This document shows, piece after piece, positions 53,398 through 62,697 of a stretch of DNA of 64,000 bases; position 1 is the stretch's first letter, and the number at the start of each line of letters is the position of its first letter. Where the stretch lies: NCBI RefSeq assembly GCF_047272945.1, contig NZ_JBKOPS010000004.1:62001-126000 (forward strand). Reading direction: 5' to 3'. The notes beneath the pieces are model-generated. The model made no database searches. It was not told the origin of the DNA and saw only the letters and a program-made list of their open reading frames with translations. The translations under genes and the position numbers were made by a program. Origin of the DNA: Rubrolithibacter danxiaensis (GTDB lineage: Bacteria > Bacteroidota > Bacteroidia > Sphingobacteriales > Sphingobacteriaceae).

Positions 53398-54899
53398 TTT
53401 TTTCCCAATATTAATTTTAATTCTTTCCGTTCAGCAAATAATATCCCTGCTATATACAACAGAAGCACCAGGTTTCCCGCAATCAGATTTCTGTTAAAAA
53501 TATTAAAAATTAATACTACCAGCAGGATAGCGCTTAGTAAATACGCAAGATTTTTACTTAAGTTATAAGGAATAGGATAATTTTTCTGCCCGAGTATATA
53601 CGACAAAACCATCATGATTGCGTAAGCAATCAGTGAGATCCATGCTGCTGCCATATAGCTGTACTTTGGGATAAAAATAAGGTTTAAAACAATGGTAACA
53701 AGTGCGCCAATTCCGGAAATGTATAAACCAAAGCGGGTTTGATCTGATAATTTGTACCAGATAGAAAGATTCATGTAAATACCTAAACTAACATAGCCGA
53801 AAAGAAGTACAGGAACTACATTTAACCCTAACCAATATACCTCCTGTTGCACAGGATTACTGCGGGAGCCGATAAAATATTTAAGGATTTCTATGTTTGC
53901 TACCAGTCCAACAAAAATCACAGAAACTATTATCACAAAATAATTCATGATACGGGCGTATATTTCTCCTGCATTTTTATTTTTCGCCTGACTGAAAAAG
54001 TAAGGTTCGGCACCTAAACGAAATGCCTGAACAAAAATATTCAGAAATATGGCAAGCTTGGCACATGCCCCATAAATACCTACTTCCTGCTCACTAACTT
54101 CAGGAGGAAGAAGATGCCCCATAAATATTTTATCGATATTTTCATTGATTATAAATGAAATATTGGCAATAAGAACAGGAAAGCTGTACAAAAACATTTC
54201 CTGTACTAACTTAATATCCAGGCTTAATCTTAATTCAAGTAATTCGGGCAATAAGAAGATTAAAGTGATAATGCTGGCAATCAGGTTTGAAATAAAAACA
54301 TAGCCAATCCAGCCCTGCTTATACCATCCTTCAAAAAATGCCGCACCAAATCCATTAGTTTTAATCACTGCGGGTATAACAAAAAGGAAAAAAAGATTCA
54401 GGCCTATGAAGCTTAGAATATTAATGAGTTTTAATAAGCCGTACCGGAAGGGGCGGCCGTCAGCACGAACTTTGGCAAACGGAATTACGGCAAGCGCATC
54501 TGCAATTAAAATATAAATAAAATACTTTACATAGCTGACATAGTCAGATACATTAGCACTCTCCCCCTGCATCCATGCGGCAATATCATCTACAAAAAAG
54601 AAAGTAAACAAAAAGAAAACGGCGGCAGCAGCTGCAACTGTAATAAACGTATTGGAATAAACTTTCTCCTTATCTTCCTCGTGTTTATTAAGAAATCTAA
54701 AAAAGGTAGTTTCCATACCAAAAGCCAGGACAGCATTAAGAATAGATGCCCAGCTATACATCTTCGTAAATATTCCATACACTCCGGCAGGAAAAACAGA
54801 AGTATAAAATGGGGTTAGAATAAAATTAAGCAGCCTGGAAAAAATGGTACTTAATCCGTATACCGCGGTTTGACCCGCAAACTTTTTAAGGGTTGACAA
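53394..54899 (-). CDS. Wzx/MATE-like polysaccharide flippase
   Basis: The 501-residue inner-membrane protein has 12-14 membrane helices and the N-terminal pattern of oligosaccharide flippases (FAGQTAVYGLSTIFSRLLNF). It likely flips a lipid-linked saccharide or peptidoglycan precursor-type lipid. The start is TTG at 54899; the next Met is residue 47, too late for the first helix. It overlaps dut by 4 nt and probably leads the envelope operon. No glycosyltransferases are adjacent, so the substrate is open. Confidence 0.88.
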   Translation of the reverse strand: MSTLKKFAGQTAVYGLSTIFSRLLNFILTPFYTSVFPAGVYGIFTKMYSWASILNAVLAFGMETTFFRFLNKHEEDKEKVYSNTFITVAAAAAVFFLFTFFFVDDIAAWMQGESANVSDYVSYVKYFIYILIADALAVIPFAKVRADGRPFRYGLLKLINILSFIGLNLFFLFVIPAVIKTNGFGAAFFEGWYKQGWIGYVFISNLIASIITLIFLLPELLELRLSLDIKLVQEMFLYSFPVLIANISFIINENIDKIFMGHLLPPEVSEQEVGIYGACAKLAIFLNIFVQAFRLGAEPYFFSQAKNKNAGEIYARIMNYFVIIVSVIFVGLVANIEILKYFIGSRSNPVQQEVYWLGLNVVPVLLFGYVSLGIYMNLSIWYKLSDQTRFGLYISGIGALVTIVLNLIFIPKYSYMAAAWISLIAYAIMMVLSYILGQKNYPIPYNLSKNLAYLLSAILLVVLIFNIFNRNLIAGNLVLLLYIAGILFAERKELKLILGKK

Positions 54900-54920
54900 T
54901 TTTAGCGAGCAGGTTTTTGA

Positions 54921-55205
54921 TTACCACAAAATATTTTTCTTAATCACCTCAAAATTACGATAGTTTTTCAGTTCGCCGGCGCTGGTGTCTACTTTTTCAA
55001 CTTTCGCTTTTTCGGGCCCTTCGTTGCACCATTCCAGGAAAGAATCCATTGAAAAATCATCGCCTTCTGCTTCAATATAAACAGATCCATCCGATTGATT
55101 TTTTACAAACCCCTTTACGCCAAGCTGGTCGGCCACTGCTTTTGTTGAAGCTCTGAAAAAAACTCCCTGCACTTTTCCGTATACGGTTATATTAAGATGT
55201 TTCAT
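54921..55205 (-). CDS. Acylphosphatase
   Basis: The 94-residue protein hydrolyses acyl phosphates. The catalytic Arg is R18 in GVFFRASTK and the catalytic Asn is N36 in GFVKNQSDGSV. The ferredoxin-like fold and size are standard. It lies between the amidohydrolase gene (42 nt) and the flippase gene (21 nt) on the same strand. Confidence 0.95.
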   Translation of the reverse strand: MKHLNITVYGKVQGVFFRASTKAVADQLGVKGFVKNQSDGSVYIEAEGDDFSMDSFLEWCNEGPEKAKVEKVDTSAGELKNYRNFEVIKKNILW

Positions 55206-55247
55206 TTTAAATTTATGCTACAAATCTAATCAGATTAAAAAAACGGC

Positions 55248-56420
55248 TTAAATAATACGTTTTACTGCTGATTGCTTTGTAAGTTTCAAACCGTCTACAG
55301 CCGTAATAAGGTTTATTCCCGGTGTTTTTCCTGCCTCAAAACTGCCAAAATGCTTTTCAATATTCAAAAATTTTGCGCCGTTTAATGTAGCCCATGCAAT
55401 AGTATCTGTTAGTTTTAAAGAAGGAAAATTATCATGAAGTGTTTTCAGTTCAGATAAAATACAAAGTCCGGAATTAGAAGCCAGGCTATCAGTTCCGAGC
55501 ATTATATTAAAATCTTTAAAAAGAAACAGATCAATTTTGGGCAGACGTTTTTCTATGTAAAGATTAGCATTGGGACAAAAACACCAGTTTATATTTTTCG
55601 CAGACCGCCTCACAAAGTAAATATCCTTTAAACTGGTGTAAATATTATGTACCATCATTGCAGGCACCTTTTCTGAAAACAGCGGAAGAATACTTTGTAT
55701 CGAATTTCTGGCCTGGGGCTTAAAGAAGTCAATATTTATCTGAAGATCACGGTAGAAATCTAAGAACCGGCCTGTTTTGTACCGGTAAAACTTATTTTCT
55801 TCTTCTGTTTCCTGGTTATGAATACTGATAAAATCCCCTTCCTGCAAGCAGTACGAATTTATAGCACGAAGCAGATCTTTACACACAGAATAGGTAGCAT
55901 GGGGAGTTAGGGAAGATTTAAGAGGTGAAAACTCATCTTTAAGCTGCAAACCCTTTTGAAAAACCGCCTCATAATTCTGTGGCGAGAATCCGATAAGTTC
56001 AATAAAAGTATGATAATAAATTTTGCTTTGTTCCTTAATATTCCTCGATACTGCAGTATTTGAAATATCGCCTACGGCTACAATTCCATTCGCCCACATT
56101 TCTCTATCCGCTTCTTCCATAGCTGCCTCCATATTTTCCGGCGCAGCACTTCTGGATTTCAAAACATTCCCGACAAAGGAGATAAGACCTTCGCCACCGG
56201 GTATCTTACCATGAAGGTGAGATAGTTCCAGATGGCAATGAGAATTTACAAAGCCGGGAACCAGAATACCTTCAAACTGTTCTACCTGCTCAGGCTCAAT
56301 ATTAATTGCATCTTTCTGATACAGTCCGATTATTTTTCCATCATCCCCTGTGGCTATTATTCCATCTTTAACAGGATCTCCGGCTACTGGTAGTATGTAA
56401 TCTGCAGTATAAAATTTCAT
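55248..56420 (-). CDS. Amidohydrolase-family deaminase/hydrolase (TRZ/ATZ/MqnF-like)
   Basis: The 390-residue metal-dependent hydrolase has the amidohydrolase signature: H61 and H63 in NSHCHLELSHLHG, LTPHATYSV, SIHNQETEEE and the late Asp in MLGTDSLASNSG. The set resembles the ATZ/TRZ and aminodeoxyfutalosine/S-adenosylhomocysteine deaminase branch, which removes amino groups from ring compounds. The substrate cannot be told from sequence; no menaquinone (mqn) genes are nearby. Confidence 0.85.
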   Translation of the reverse strand: MKFYTADYILPVAGDPVKDGIIATGDDGKIIGLYQKDAINIEPEQVEQFEGILVPGFVNSHCHLELSHLHGKIPGGEGLISFVGNVLKSRSAAPENMEAAMEEADREMWANGIVAVGDISNTAVSRNIKEQSKIYYHTFIELIGFSPQNYEAVFQKGLQLKDEFSPLKSSLTPHATYSVCKDLLRAINSYCLQEGDFISIHNQETEEENKFYRYKTGRFLDFYRDLQINIDFFKPQARNSIQSILPLFSEKVPAMMVHNIYTSLKDIYFVRRSAKNINWCFCPNANLYIEKRLPKIDLFLFKDFNIMLGTDSLASNSGLCILSELKTLHDNFPSLKLTDTIAWATLNGAKFLNIEKHFGSFEAGKTPGINLITAVDGLKLTKQSAVKRII

Positions 56421-56538
56421 TTAATATTCCTGCCTACCTGACTTGACAAGCTGAGGGCAAAAATCAGGCTAATAACACAAAAAAATAAAAGTAATTTATT
56501 TTTTTGATTTCTATGACAGGAAGGGTGTTTTTTATAGG

Positions 56539-56546
56539 TAAATTTG
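56539..56546 (+). promoter_or_regulatory. Candidate -7 promoter element abutting the rlmN start
   Basis: TAAATTTG is a perfect TAnnTTTG and ends only 4 nt before the GTG start of rlmN. A transcript from this element would begin at or next to the start codon. No TTTG at 17-23 nt upstream; the nearest lies 32 nt away. Confidence 0.4.
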
Positions 56547-56550
56547 CAGT

Positions 56551-57606
56551 GTGAATCAGGCAGTTGACAGAAAAAATATCAGAAACTTAACATTAGAAGA
56601 GATTAAGGCTCTTCTTTTAAACTTAGGAGAACAACCGTTCAGGGCGAAACAAATCTTCGAATGGCTTTGGAGTAAATCCGCGACAAACTTTGATGAAATG
56701 AGTAATTTATCAAAGGCGTTACGCGATAAGCTCGCTACTTATTTTACTATTAACCCTGTTTCTATTCATAACTCGCAGTTCAGTGCAGACCGCACAATAA
56801 AAAACACGTTCAGGTTATACGATGGGAATATTATTGAAGGCGTTTTAATTCCTACTCCCGAGCGTATGACCGCTTGTGTAAGTTCGCAGGTAGGCTGCAG
56901 CTTAACCTGCAAATTTTGCGCTACCGGCTACATGGACAGGAAGAGGAACCTTGAACCCGGAGAGATCTACGACCAGGTTGTTTTGATCAATAAACAGGCA
57001 CAAGAAAACTATGGGATACCACTGACCAATATTGTTTATATGGGAATGGGCGAACCGTTGTTGAATTATGCCAATGTTTTAAAATCTATTGACAGGATTA
57101 CGGCTGAAGACGGACTAAACATGGCGTCCAAGCGGATTACTGTTTCTACCGCCGGTATTGCCAAAATGATTAAAAAACTGGGCAATGACCAGGTAAAATT
57201 CAACCTGGCACTTTCACTTCATGCCGCCAATGATAAAAAGCGAAATGAAATTATGCCTATTAACGAACAAAATTCATTGAAATCATTGGCCGAGGCATTG
57301 AAATACTATTTTTCCAAAACCAAAAATCCGGTTACCTACGAATATATTATCTTTAATAATTTCAATGATTCTATACAGGATGCTATGGAACTAGCCCGGT
57401 TTTGCAGGCATGTTCCATGCAAAGTGAATATCATTGAGTATAATCCTATCTCGTTTGCTTCTTTTGAAAATGCAGAAGAGGACAAAACGGAGGCCTTTGC
57501 AAACTATCTGAGAAAGCAGGGTATTACAACAAATGTCCGGCGCAGCCGTGGAAAAGATATTGACGCGGCCTGTGGACAACTTGCAGTTAAAGAAAAACAG
57601 GCATAA
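56551..57606 (+). CDS. rlmN: 23S rRNA (A2503-C2) methyltransferase / tRNA A37 methyltransferase
   Basis: RlmN is a radical SAM enzyme that methylates C2 of A2503 in 23S rRNA and A37 in some tRNAs. In 351 residues it shows the radical SAM cysteines C116, C120 and C123 in CSLTCKFCATGYMDRKRNL, the MGMGEPLLNY block and the late methyl-carrying Cys (C341, ACGQLAV). The start is GTG at 56551; the first internal Met is residue 50, which is too late. comF follows after 35 nt. Confidence 0.96.
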   Translation: MNQAVDRKNIRNLTLEEIKALLLNLGEQPFRAKQIFEWLWSKSATNFDEMSNLSKALRDKLATYFTINPVSIHNSQFSADRTIKNTFRLYDGNIIEGVLIPTPERMTACVSSQVGCSLTCKFCATGYMDRKRNLEPGEIYDQVVLINKQAQENYGIPLTNIVYMGMGEPLLNYANVLKSIDRITAEDGLNMASKRITVSTAGIAKMIKKLGNDQVKFNLALSLHAANDKKRNEIMPINEQNSLKSLAEALKYYFSKTKNPVTYEYIIFNNFNDSIQDAMELARFCRHVPCKVNIIEYNPISFASFENAEEDKTEAFANYLRKQGITTNVRRSRGKDIDAACGQLAVKEKQA

Positions 57607-57641
57607 TTATTCTTTAATAAATATTTCCTGTAAATTGAAGA

Positions 57642-58340
57642 ATGAATTTGATTTACAGTTATCTGGAGGATTTTTTTTCGCTCATCTTTCCTGAGATCTG
57701 TTGTGCATGCCATACAAACCTGTTTAAAAACGAACAGCTAATTTGTACCGGCTGCCTTTATGACCTGCCATATACAAATTTCCATCTCGACCCCGAAAAT
57801 GTTGCTGCCCGACAGCTTTATGGCCGGATTCCTTTCCTTGCCGTTAGTGCCTGCCTTGATTTCAGAAAAGGATCTAAGGTGCAGAATCTGATGCACGAAT
57901 TCAAATACAACAGCAAACCGGAAATAGGAATTAAACTGGGAGAGTTATACGGAAACAGTCTGAAAGAGGTAAACGCTTTTAAAAATGCAGATTTGATAAT
58001 TCCCGTTCCGCTGCATCCGGCAAAATTCAAAAAAAGAGGCTACAACCAGAGCGATTGTTTCGCAAAAGGCCTTTCTACCGCCCTGGGTATCCCTTACAGT
58101 ACAAATCTGCTCCAAAGAAATCTGAATACAGCTACTCAAACCCAAAAATCAAGATTTGCAAGATATGAAAACATGAAGCATGTTTTTTCAGTAAAAGAAC
58201 CGCTGCAAATTGAACACAAGCACATTATTTTGGTAGACGATGTATTAACCACCGGAGCTACTATTGAGGCCTGTGCTTTGGAGTTATTAAAGGCTTCGGG
58301 GGTAAAACTTAGTATTGCTACTATAGCTTACGCGAATTAA
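57642..58340 (+). CDS. comF: ComF-family phosphoribosyltransferase-like protein
   Basis: The 232-residue protein has an N-terminal four-Cys zinc element (CCACHTNLFKNEQLICTGC, residues about 21-39) and a type I PRTase domain with the PRPP loop VDDVLTTGATI. ComF proteins are tied to natural transformation in Gram-positive and some Gram-negative bacteria; their enzymatic substrate is not established. It follows rlmN and ends upstream of a strong terminator. Confidence 0.92.
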   Translation: MNLIYSYLEDFFSLIFPEICCACHTNLFKNEQLICTGCLYDLPYTNFHLDPENVAARQLYGRIPFLAVSACLDFRKGSKVQNLMHEFKYNSKPEIGIKLGELYGNSLKEVNAFKNADLIIPVPLHPAKFKKRGYNQSDCFAKGLSTALGIPYSTNLLQRNLNTATQTQKSRFARYENMKHVFSVKEPLQIEHKHIILVDDVLTTGATIEACALELLKASGVKLSIATIAYAN

Positions 58341-58461
58341 TTAAAAATTAATCTCCTGATCTTTAATTAGTTAAGCATTTTTTAACTTTTTTTAACAATT
58401 ACATACAACAATATATAATTTTTGATGTTTATAATTGTAAGTAATTGAGAGCGTTAATTTG

Positions 58462-58500
58462 AAAGAGCGTTAGCCCCAAGCTAACAGCTCTTTCTTTTTT
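58462..58500 (+). terminator. Intrinsic terminator of the rlmN-comF transcript
   Basis: A 13-bp stem (58462-58474 with 58480-58493, one bulged A at 58486) with a 5-nt loop is followed by C then TTTTTT on the plus strand. It lies 121 nt past the comF stop and 29 nt from the end of the convergent glyA gene. The preceding 58341-58461 stretch is very AT-rich and holds no gene. Confidence 0.8.
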
Positions 58501-58528
58501 AATACCTGTTGTTATCGAAGGTATTGGA

Positions 58529-59803
58529 TTACGACTTATAAAGCGGATGGTTCTCCGTTAACTCCTCTACTTTTTTACGAACCTTTTTTAATCCCGCTTC
58601 ATTTTCCGGATCGTTAATTACAGCATCAATCAAATCTACAATCTTTTCCATGTGTTTCTCTTTAAAGCCACGAGTAGTAACTGCAGCAGTACCAACACGA
58701 ATACCTGAAGTTACAAACGGAGAACGGTCATCGAAAGGAACCATATTTTTGTTAACGGTAATATCGGCTTTGCCTAAGGCTTCTTCGGCAACTTTACCAC
58801 TTATGTTTTTATTCCGAAGATCTATCAGCATTAAATGGTTATCTGTTCCACCCGAAATAATTTTATAGTTCCGTTCAACAAAAGCCTGCGCCATCACCGC
58901 AGCATTTTTCTTAACCTGAAGAATATATTTCATGTAATCTTCACTCAGAGCTTCTCCAAATGCTACTGCTTTAGCTGCAATAATATGCTCCAATGGACCA
59001 CCCTGCGTTCCTGGGAATACGGCCATATCTAACAAAGATGACATCATCCTGATTTCACCTTTAGGAGTTTTTAACCCGAATGGATTTTCAAAATCCTTGC
59101 CCAGCATGATCATTCCACCTCGTGGCCCACGTAACGTTTTATGAGTAGTAGTAGTAACAACATGGCAATGAGGAAGCGGATCGTCCAACAAGCCACGGGC
59201 TATTAAACCGGCAGGGTGAGAAATATCAGCGACAACCAAAGCCCCGATTTGATCGGCAACAGACCGGATGAACTTATAATCCCACTCTCTCGAATAGGCT
59301 GATGCTCCGCAAATAATCACCTTTGGTTTTTCTGCCAAAGCAGTTGCTTCCAGTTGTTTATAATCAATAAGGCCAGTTTCACGATCTACACCATAAAATA
59401 AAGGTGTGTACAGCTTACCCGAAAAATTTACCGGAGAACCGTGAGTAAGGTGCCCACCGTGAGAAAGATCAAAACCTAAAATTTTATCGCCAGGCTGTAA
59501 AAGCGCTAAAAAAACAGCAGCATTTGCCTGCGCTCCTGAATGTGGCTGAACGTTTACCCAGGCTGCATTAAATAATTCTTTAGCTCTCTGAATAGCGATA
59601 TTTTCAATCTCATCCACTACTTCGCATCCTCCGTAATACCGTTTTCCGGGCAAGCCTTCTGCATACTTATTAGTAAGTACAGATCCTGATGCTTCCATTA
59701 CCTGTTTACTTACAAAATTTTCCGATGCAATGAGCTCAAGCCCTGTTTCCTGTCTTTCCAGTTCTTCTTCAATCAGGCTAAAAATAAGTTTGTCTTTCTT
59801 CAT
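58529..59803 (-). CDS. glyA: Serine hydroxymethyltransferase
   Basis: GlyA interconverts serine and glycine with tetrahydrofolate, supplying one-carbon units. The 424-residue PLP enzyme has K222 in VTTTTHKTLRGPRGG for Schiff-base formation, the N-terminal LIASENF motif and the GKRYYGGCEVVDEIE block. It shares the glycine/C1 theme with gcvT and gcvH elsewhere in the window but is not in an operon with them. Confidence 0.97.
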   Translation of the reverse strand: MKKDKLIFSLIEEELERQETGLELIASENFVSKQVMEASGSVLTNKYAEGLPGKRYYGGCEVVDEIENIAIQRAKELFNAAWVNVQPHSGAQANAAVFLALLQPGDKILGFDLSHGGHLTHGSPVNFSGKLYTPLFYGVDRETGLIDYKQLEATALAEKPKVIICGASAYSREWDYKFIRSVADQIGALVVADISHPAGLIARGLLDDPLPHCHVVTTTTHKTLRGPRGGMIMLGKDFENPFGLKTPKGEIRMMSSLLDMAVFPGTQGGPLEHIIAAKAVAFGEALSEDYMKYILQVKKNAAVMAQAFVERNYKIISGGTDNHLMLIDLRNKNISGKVAEEALGKADITVNKNMVPFDDRSPFVTSGIRVGTAAVTTRGFKEKHMEKIVDLIDAVINDPENEAGLKKVRKKVEELTENHPLYKS

Positions 59804-59826
59804 TTGTGCTAAAAGATTATTGGCGG

Positions 59827-59834
59827 CAAAAATA
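59827..59834 (-). promoter_or_regulatory. Candidate -7 promoter element for glyA
   Basis: The minus strand reads TATTTTTG, a perfect TAnnTTTG, 23 nt before the glyA start. No -33 TTTG is seen at normal spacing. Confidence 0.45.
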
Positions 59835-59883
59835 CTATTATTTTGCTTTTTCTAAGGCTAAATAGTTACTATACTTTTGATTA

Positions 59884-60624
59884 TCATTTACCTGCTATCC
59901 AAAAGTTATTGTAGCCCAAACCTACCTGGATAGAGATTAACTGCTGTTGCAGCATTTCTAAAAGAGCAAGGAAATTATAAACGAAATGAACTTTATTTTC
60001 AGAATTTTTAAGAAGCTGCGAAAAGTCGAGTTTCTTGTTTATTTCGAGAAGGCCGCCGATCAGTTTTTTTTGTTGTTCGATGGTATATGGATATTGTACT
60101 ACGGTATGAGTAACCTGATTACTTCGCTGGCCATGTTTAGCCATTGCTCTCTCATAAACAAGCATCAGCTTATACAGTCCGAAAGATGATAATTCTTCGC
60201 CAGGTTCTACAGTTTCTGCTATACATTGCAGGTCGTACAGAATATTGCCTCTTCTTTCCTGTTTAAACCGTTCTCCTTCCAGCAAACGCAGCTGCTCCGA
60301 CACTTCTTTAAACTTCTTATACTCAAAAAGCTTTTGAATCAGATCCTTTTTAAGATCAATCTCGTTTCCATTCTCATCCAGGTCGGGCCTTGGAAGCAAT
60401 GTTTTTGCCTTGATACGCATTAAGGTAGCAGCAACAAAAATAAATTCGCTTGCCAGTTCAATATTTAATGAATTTAACTGCTGGATATAGTCGAGAAAAT
60501 CGTCGGTAATTTTAGCTATTGAAATTTCATGAATTTCCAGTTCATCCCGTTCAATGAAAAATAAAAGCAAATCAAAAGGCCCTTCAAACTGTGGAAGTTT
60601 TATCTCAAAAGTTTCCTGTTTCAT
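59884..60624 (-). CDS. scpA: Segregation and condensation protein A
   Basis: ScpA is the kleisin subunit that joins SMC and ScpB in the bacterial condensin. The protein (246 residues from ATG 60624; the open frame starts one codon earlier at GTG 60627) has the family start LPQFEGPFDLLLFFIERDEL, the middle FIFVAATLMRIKAKTLLPRP and a C-terminal winged-helix segment. scpB and smc are not in the window. It is divergent from dxs. Confidence 0.95.
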   Translation of the reverse strand: MKQETFEIKLPQFEGPFDLLLFFIERDELEIHEISIAKITDDFLDYIQQLNSLNIELASEFIFVAATLMRIKAKTLLPRPDLDENGNEIDLKKDLIQKLFEYKKFKEVSEQLRLLEGERFKQERRGNILYDLQCIAETVEPGEELSSFGLYKLMLVYERAMAKHGQRSNQVTHTVVQYPYTIEQQKKLIGGLLEINKKLDFSQLLKNSENKVHFVYNFLALLEMLQQQLISIQVGLGYNNFWIAGK

Positions 60625-60634
60625 CACACTTCAT

Positions 60635-60642
60635 CAAAAATA
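60635..60642 (-). promoter_or_regulatory. Candidate -7 promoter element for scpA
   Basis: The minus strand reads TATTTTTG, a perfect TAnnTTTG, 10 nt before the scpA ATG, which would leave a leader of only a few nucleotides. Confidence 0.45.
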
Positions 60643-60756
60643 AACAATTATTCATTTCATCCTTTATTAAAGAAAAAGTAATTAACTGTTAATTTTCGGT
60701 GGTATCTGTTAATTGAAATCTGTTACTTTGTAAAGAATTTAGCATACCTGTAAAAT

Positions 60757-62685
60757 ATGGAAGTTAAGGCGGGCGAACTACTGGAGCAGATCAACTATCC
60801 ATCTGACTTAAAGAAATTTAAGGAAAAGGATCTTGAGAAAATCTGCCAGGAACTTCGTCAATATATCATTGATGTTGTTTCAGTTAATGGCGGACATTTT
60901 GCTGCCAGCCTCGGTGTTGTTGAACTTACGGTAGCTCTTCATTATGTTTTAAATACACCTTATGACCAATTGGTATGGGATGTAGGACATCAGGCTTATG
61001 GCCATAAAATAATAACAGGAAGAAGATCGGTATTTCACACAAACCGATTATATGAAGGAATAAGTGGCTTTCCTAAGCGTAACGAAAGCGAATACGATAC
61101 TTTTGGCGTAGGCCATTCTTCCACTTCCATTTCTGCTGCCCTGGGTATGGCGGTAGCTTCGCAGTATAAAGGTGAAACCGACCGGCAGCATGTAGCCGTA
61201 ATTGGTGACGGAGCGATGACTGCAGGAATGGCTTTTGAAGCATTAAACCACGCCGGCATTGAAAATTCTAATCTGTTAGTGATTCTGAATGACAATTGCA
61301 TGTCGATTGATCCGAATGTAGGTGCCCTTAAGGATTATCTCACAGCTATTACTACTTCTAAACAATACAATCGCTTTCGTGACGACATTGCACATGTTCT
61401 GGCTAAAATATCTGAATTAGGCCCGAATGCGTTAGACATTGTAAAAAAGATAGAAAAAAGCATTAAAGGAACTCTTTTAAAAAGAAGCAATTTTTTTGAA
61501 GCTCTTAAATTCAGGTACTTCGGCCCTATTGACGGGCATGACGTAAAACATCTGGTAAAGGTTTTAAAGGATCTGAAAGAGATTCCGGGGCCGAAATTAC
61601 TTCATTGCGTAACTGTAAAAGGAAAAGGGTTTGCGTTAGCAGAGAAGGATCAAACAAAATGGCATGCCCCGGGACTATTTGACAAGATTACCGGAGAGAT
61701 AAAAAAGACGGTTTCTGATAAACCGCAACCTCCTAAATACCAGGATGTTTTTGGTAATACTATTGTTGAGCTTGCTGAAAAAAATCCGAAAATTATGGGT
61801 ATTACACCGGCAATGCCCAGTGGTAGTTCGCTGAATATCATGATGAAAGCTTTGCCGAACCGGGCTTTTGATGTGGGAATTGCTGAACAGCATGCGGTTA
61901 CTTTTTCTGCCGGATTAGCTACCCAGGGATTAATTCCTTTTTGCAATATTTATTCGAGTTTTATGCAACGAGCATATGACCAGGTAATTCATGATGTTGC
62001 CATACAAAAGCTGAATGTAGTTTTTTGTCTGGATCGGGCAGGAATTGCAGGAGCGGATGGCGCCACTCATCACGGTGCTTACGACTTAGCTTATATGCGC
62101 TGCATTCCAAACATGACGGTTTCTGCACCTATGAACGAAGAGGAATTAAGAAACCTGATGTACACAGCGCAGCAGGATGATATGGGCCCTTTTTCTATCC
62201 GCTACCCAAGAGGACAAGGAGTTATGGCCGACTGGAGAAGACCGATGAAGGCAATTCCGGTGGGGAAAGGGCGAAAAATTTGCGATGGAGAAGAAATTGC
62301 CATACTAAGCATCGGACATATTGGCAATGAAGTTATTAAAGCCTGTATTGAACTTAATTCAGAAGGCATATTTCCGGCACATTATGACCTTCGTTTTGTA
62401 AAACCTTTGGACGAAGAATTACTTCATGAAGTGTTTACAAAGTTTAAAAAGGTACTTACAGTAGAAGACGGATGCCTGCAGGGCGGTACGGGAAGTGCTG
62501 TTATAGAATTTATGTCAGATCATAATTATACCGCTGCTATAAAACGGTTGGGTATTCCCGATCGGTTTGTAGAACATGGAGAACAACCCGAACTCTGGGC
62601 TGAATGTGGAGTTGATGTGGCAGGAATAATAAAATCTGTTCATGAAATGGTAGTAGGCAGAACTACCCATACATTAGCCAGCTAA
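60757..62685 (+). CDS. dxs: 1-deoxy-D-xylulose-5-phosphate synthase
   Basis: DXS condenses pyruvate and glyceraldehyde 3-phosphate, the first step of the MEP isoprenoid pathway. The 642-residue thiamine-diphosphate enzyme shows WDVGHQAYGHKI near residue 74, the ThDP/Mg motif GDGAMTAGMAFEALNHAG near 149, and the transketolase central/C-terminal parts (FDVGIAEQHAVTFSAGLA; SIRYPRGQG). A TTACTTTG element at 60723 is one base off the -7 consensus. The gene ends 12 nt before the convergent barrel gene. Confidence 0.97.
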   Translation: MEVKAGELLEQINYPSDLKKFKEKDLEKICQELRQYIIDVVSVNGGHFAASLGVVELTVALHYVLNTPYDQLVWDVGHQAYGHKIITGRRSVFHTNRLYEGISGFPKRNESEYDTFGVGHSSTSISAALGMAVASQYKGETDRQHVAVIGDGAMTAGMAFEALNHAGIENSNLLVILNDNCMSIDPNVGALKDYLTAITTSKQYNRFRDDIAHVLAKISELGPNALDIVKKIEKSIKGTLLKRSNFFEALKFRYFGPIDGHDVKHLVKVLKDLKEIPGPKLLHCVTVKGKGFALAEKDQTKWHAPGLFDKITGEIKKTVSDKPQPPKYQDVFGNTIVELAEKNPKIMGITPAMPSGSSLNIMMKALPNRAFDVGIAEQHAVTFSAGLATQGLIPFCNIYSSFMQRAYDQVIHDVAIQKLNVVFCLDRAGIAGADGATHHGAYDLAYMRCIPNMTVSAPMNEEELRNLMYTAQQDDMGPFSIRYPRGQGVMADWRRPMKAIPVGKGRKICDGEEIAILSIGHIGNEVIKACIELNSEGIFPAHYDLRFVKPLDEELLHEVFTKFKKVLTVEDGCLQGGTGSAVIEFMSDHNYTAAIKRLGIPDRFVEHGEQPELWAECGVDVAGIIKSVHEMVVGRTTHTLAS

Positions 62686-62697
62686 TAAAAGACTCAT

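Noticed and set aside
58365..58400. AT-rich GTTAA/TTAAC inverted repeat after comF
   Set aside because: The stem is short and made only of A/T-rich pairs. The stronger hairpin with T-run at 58462-58500 explains termination.
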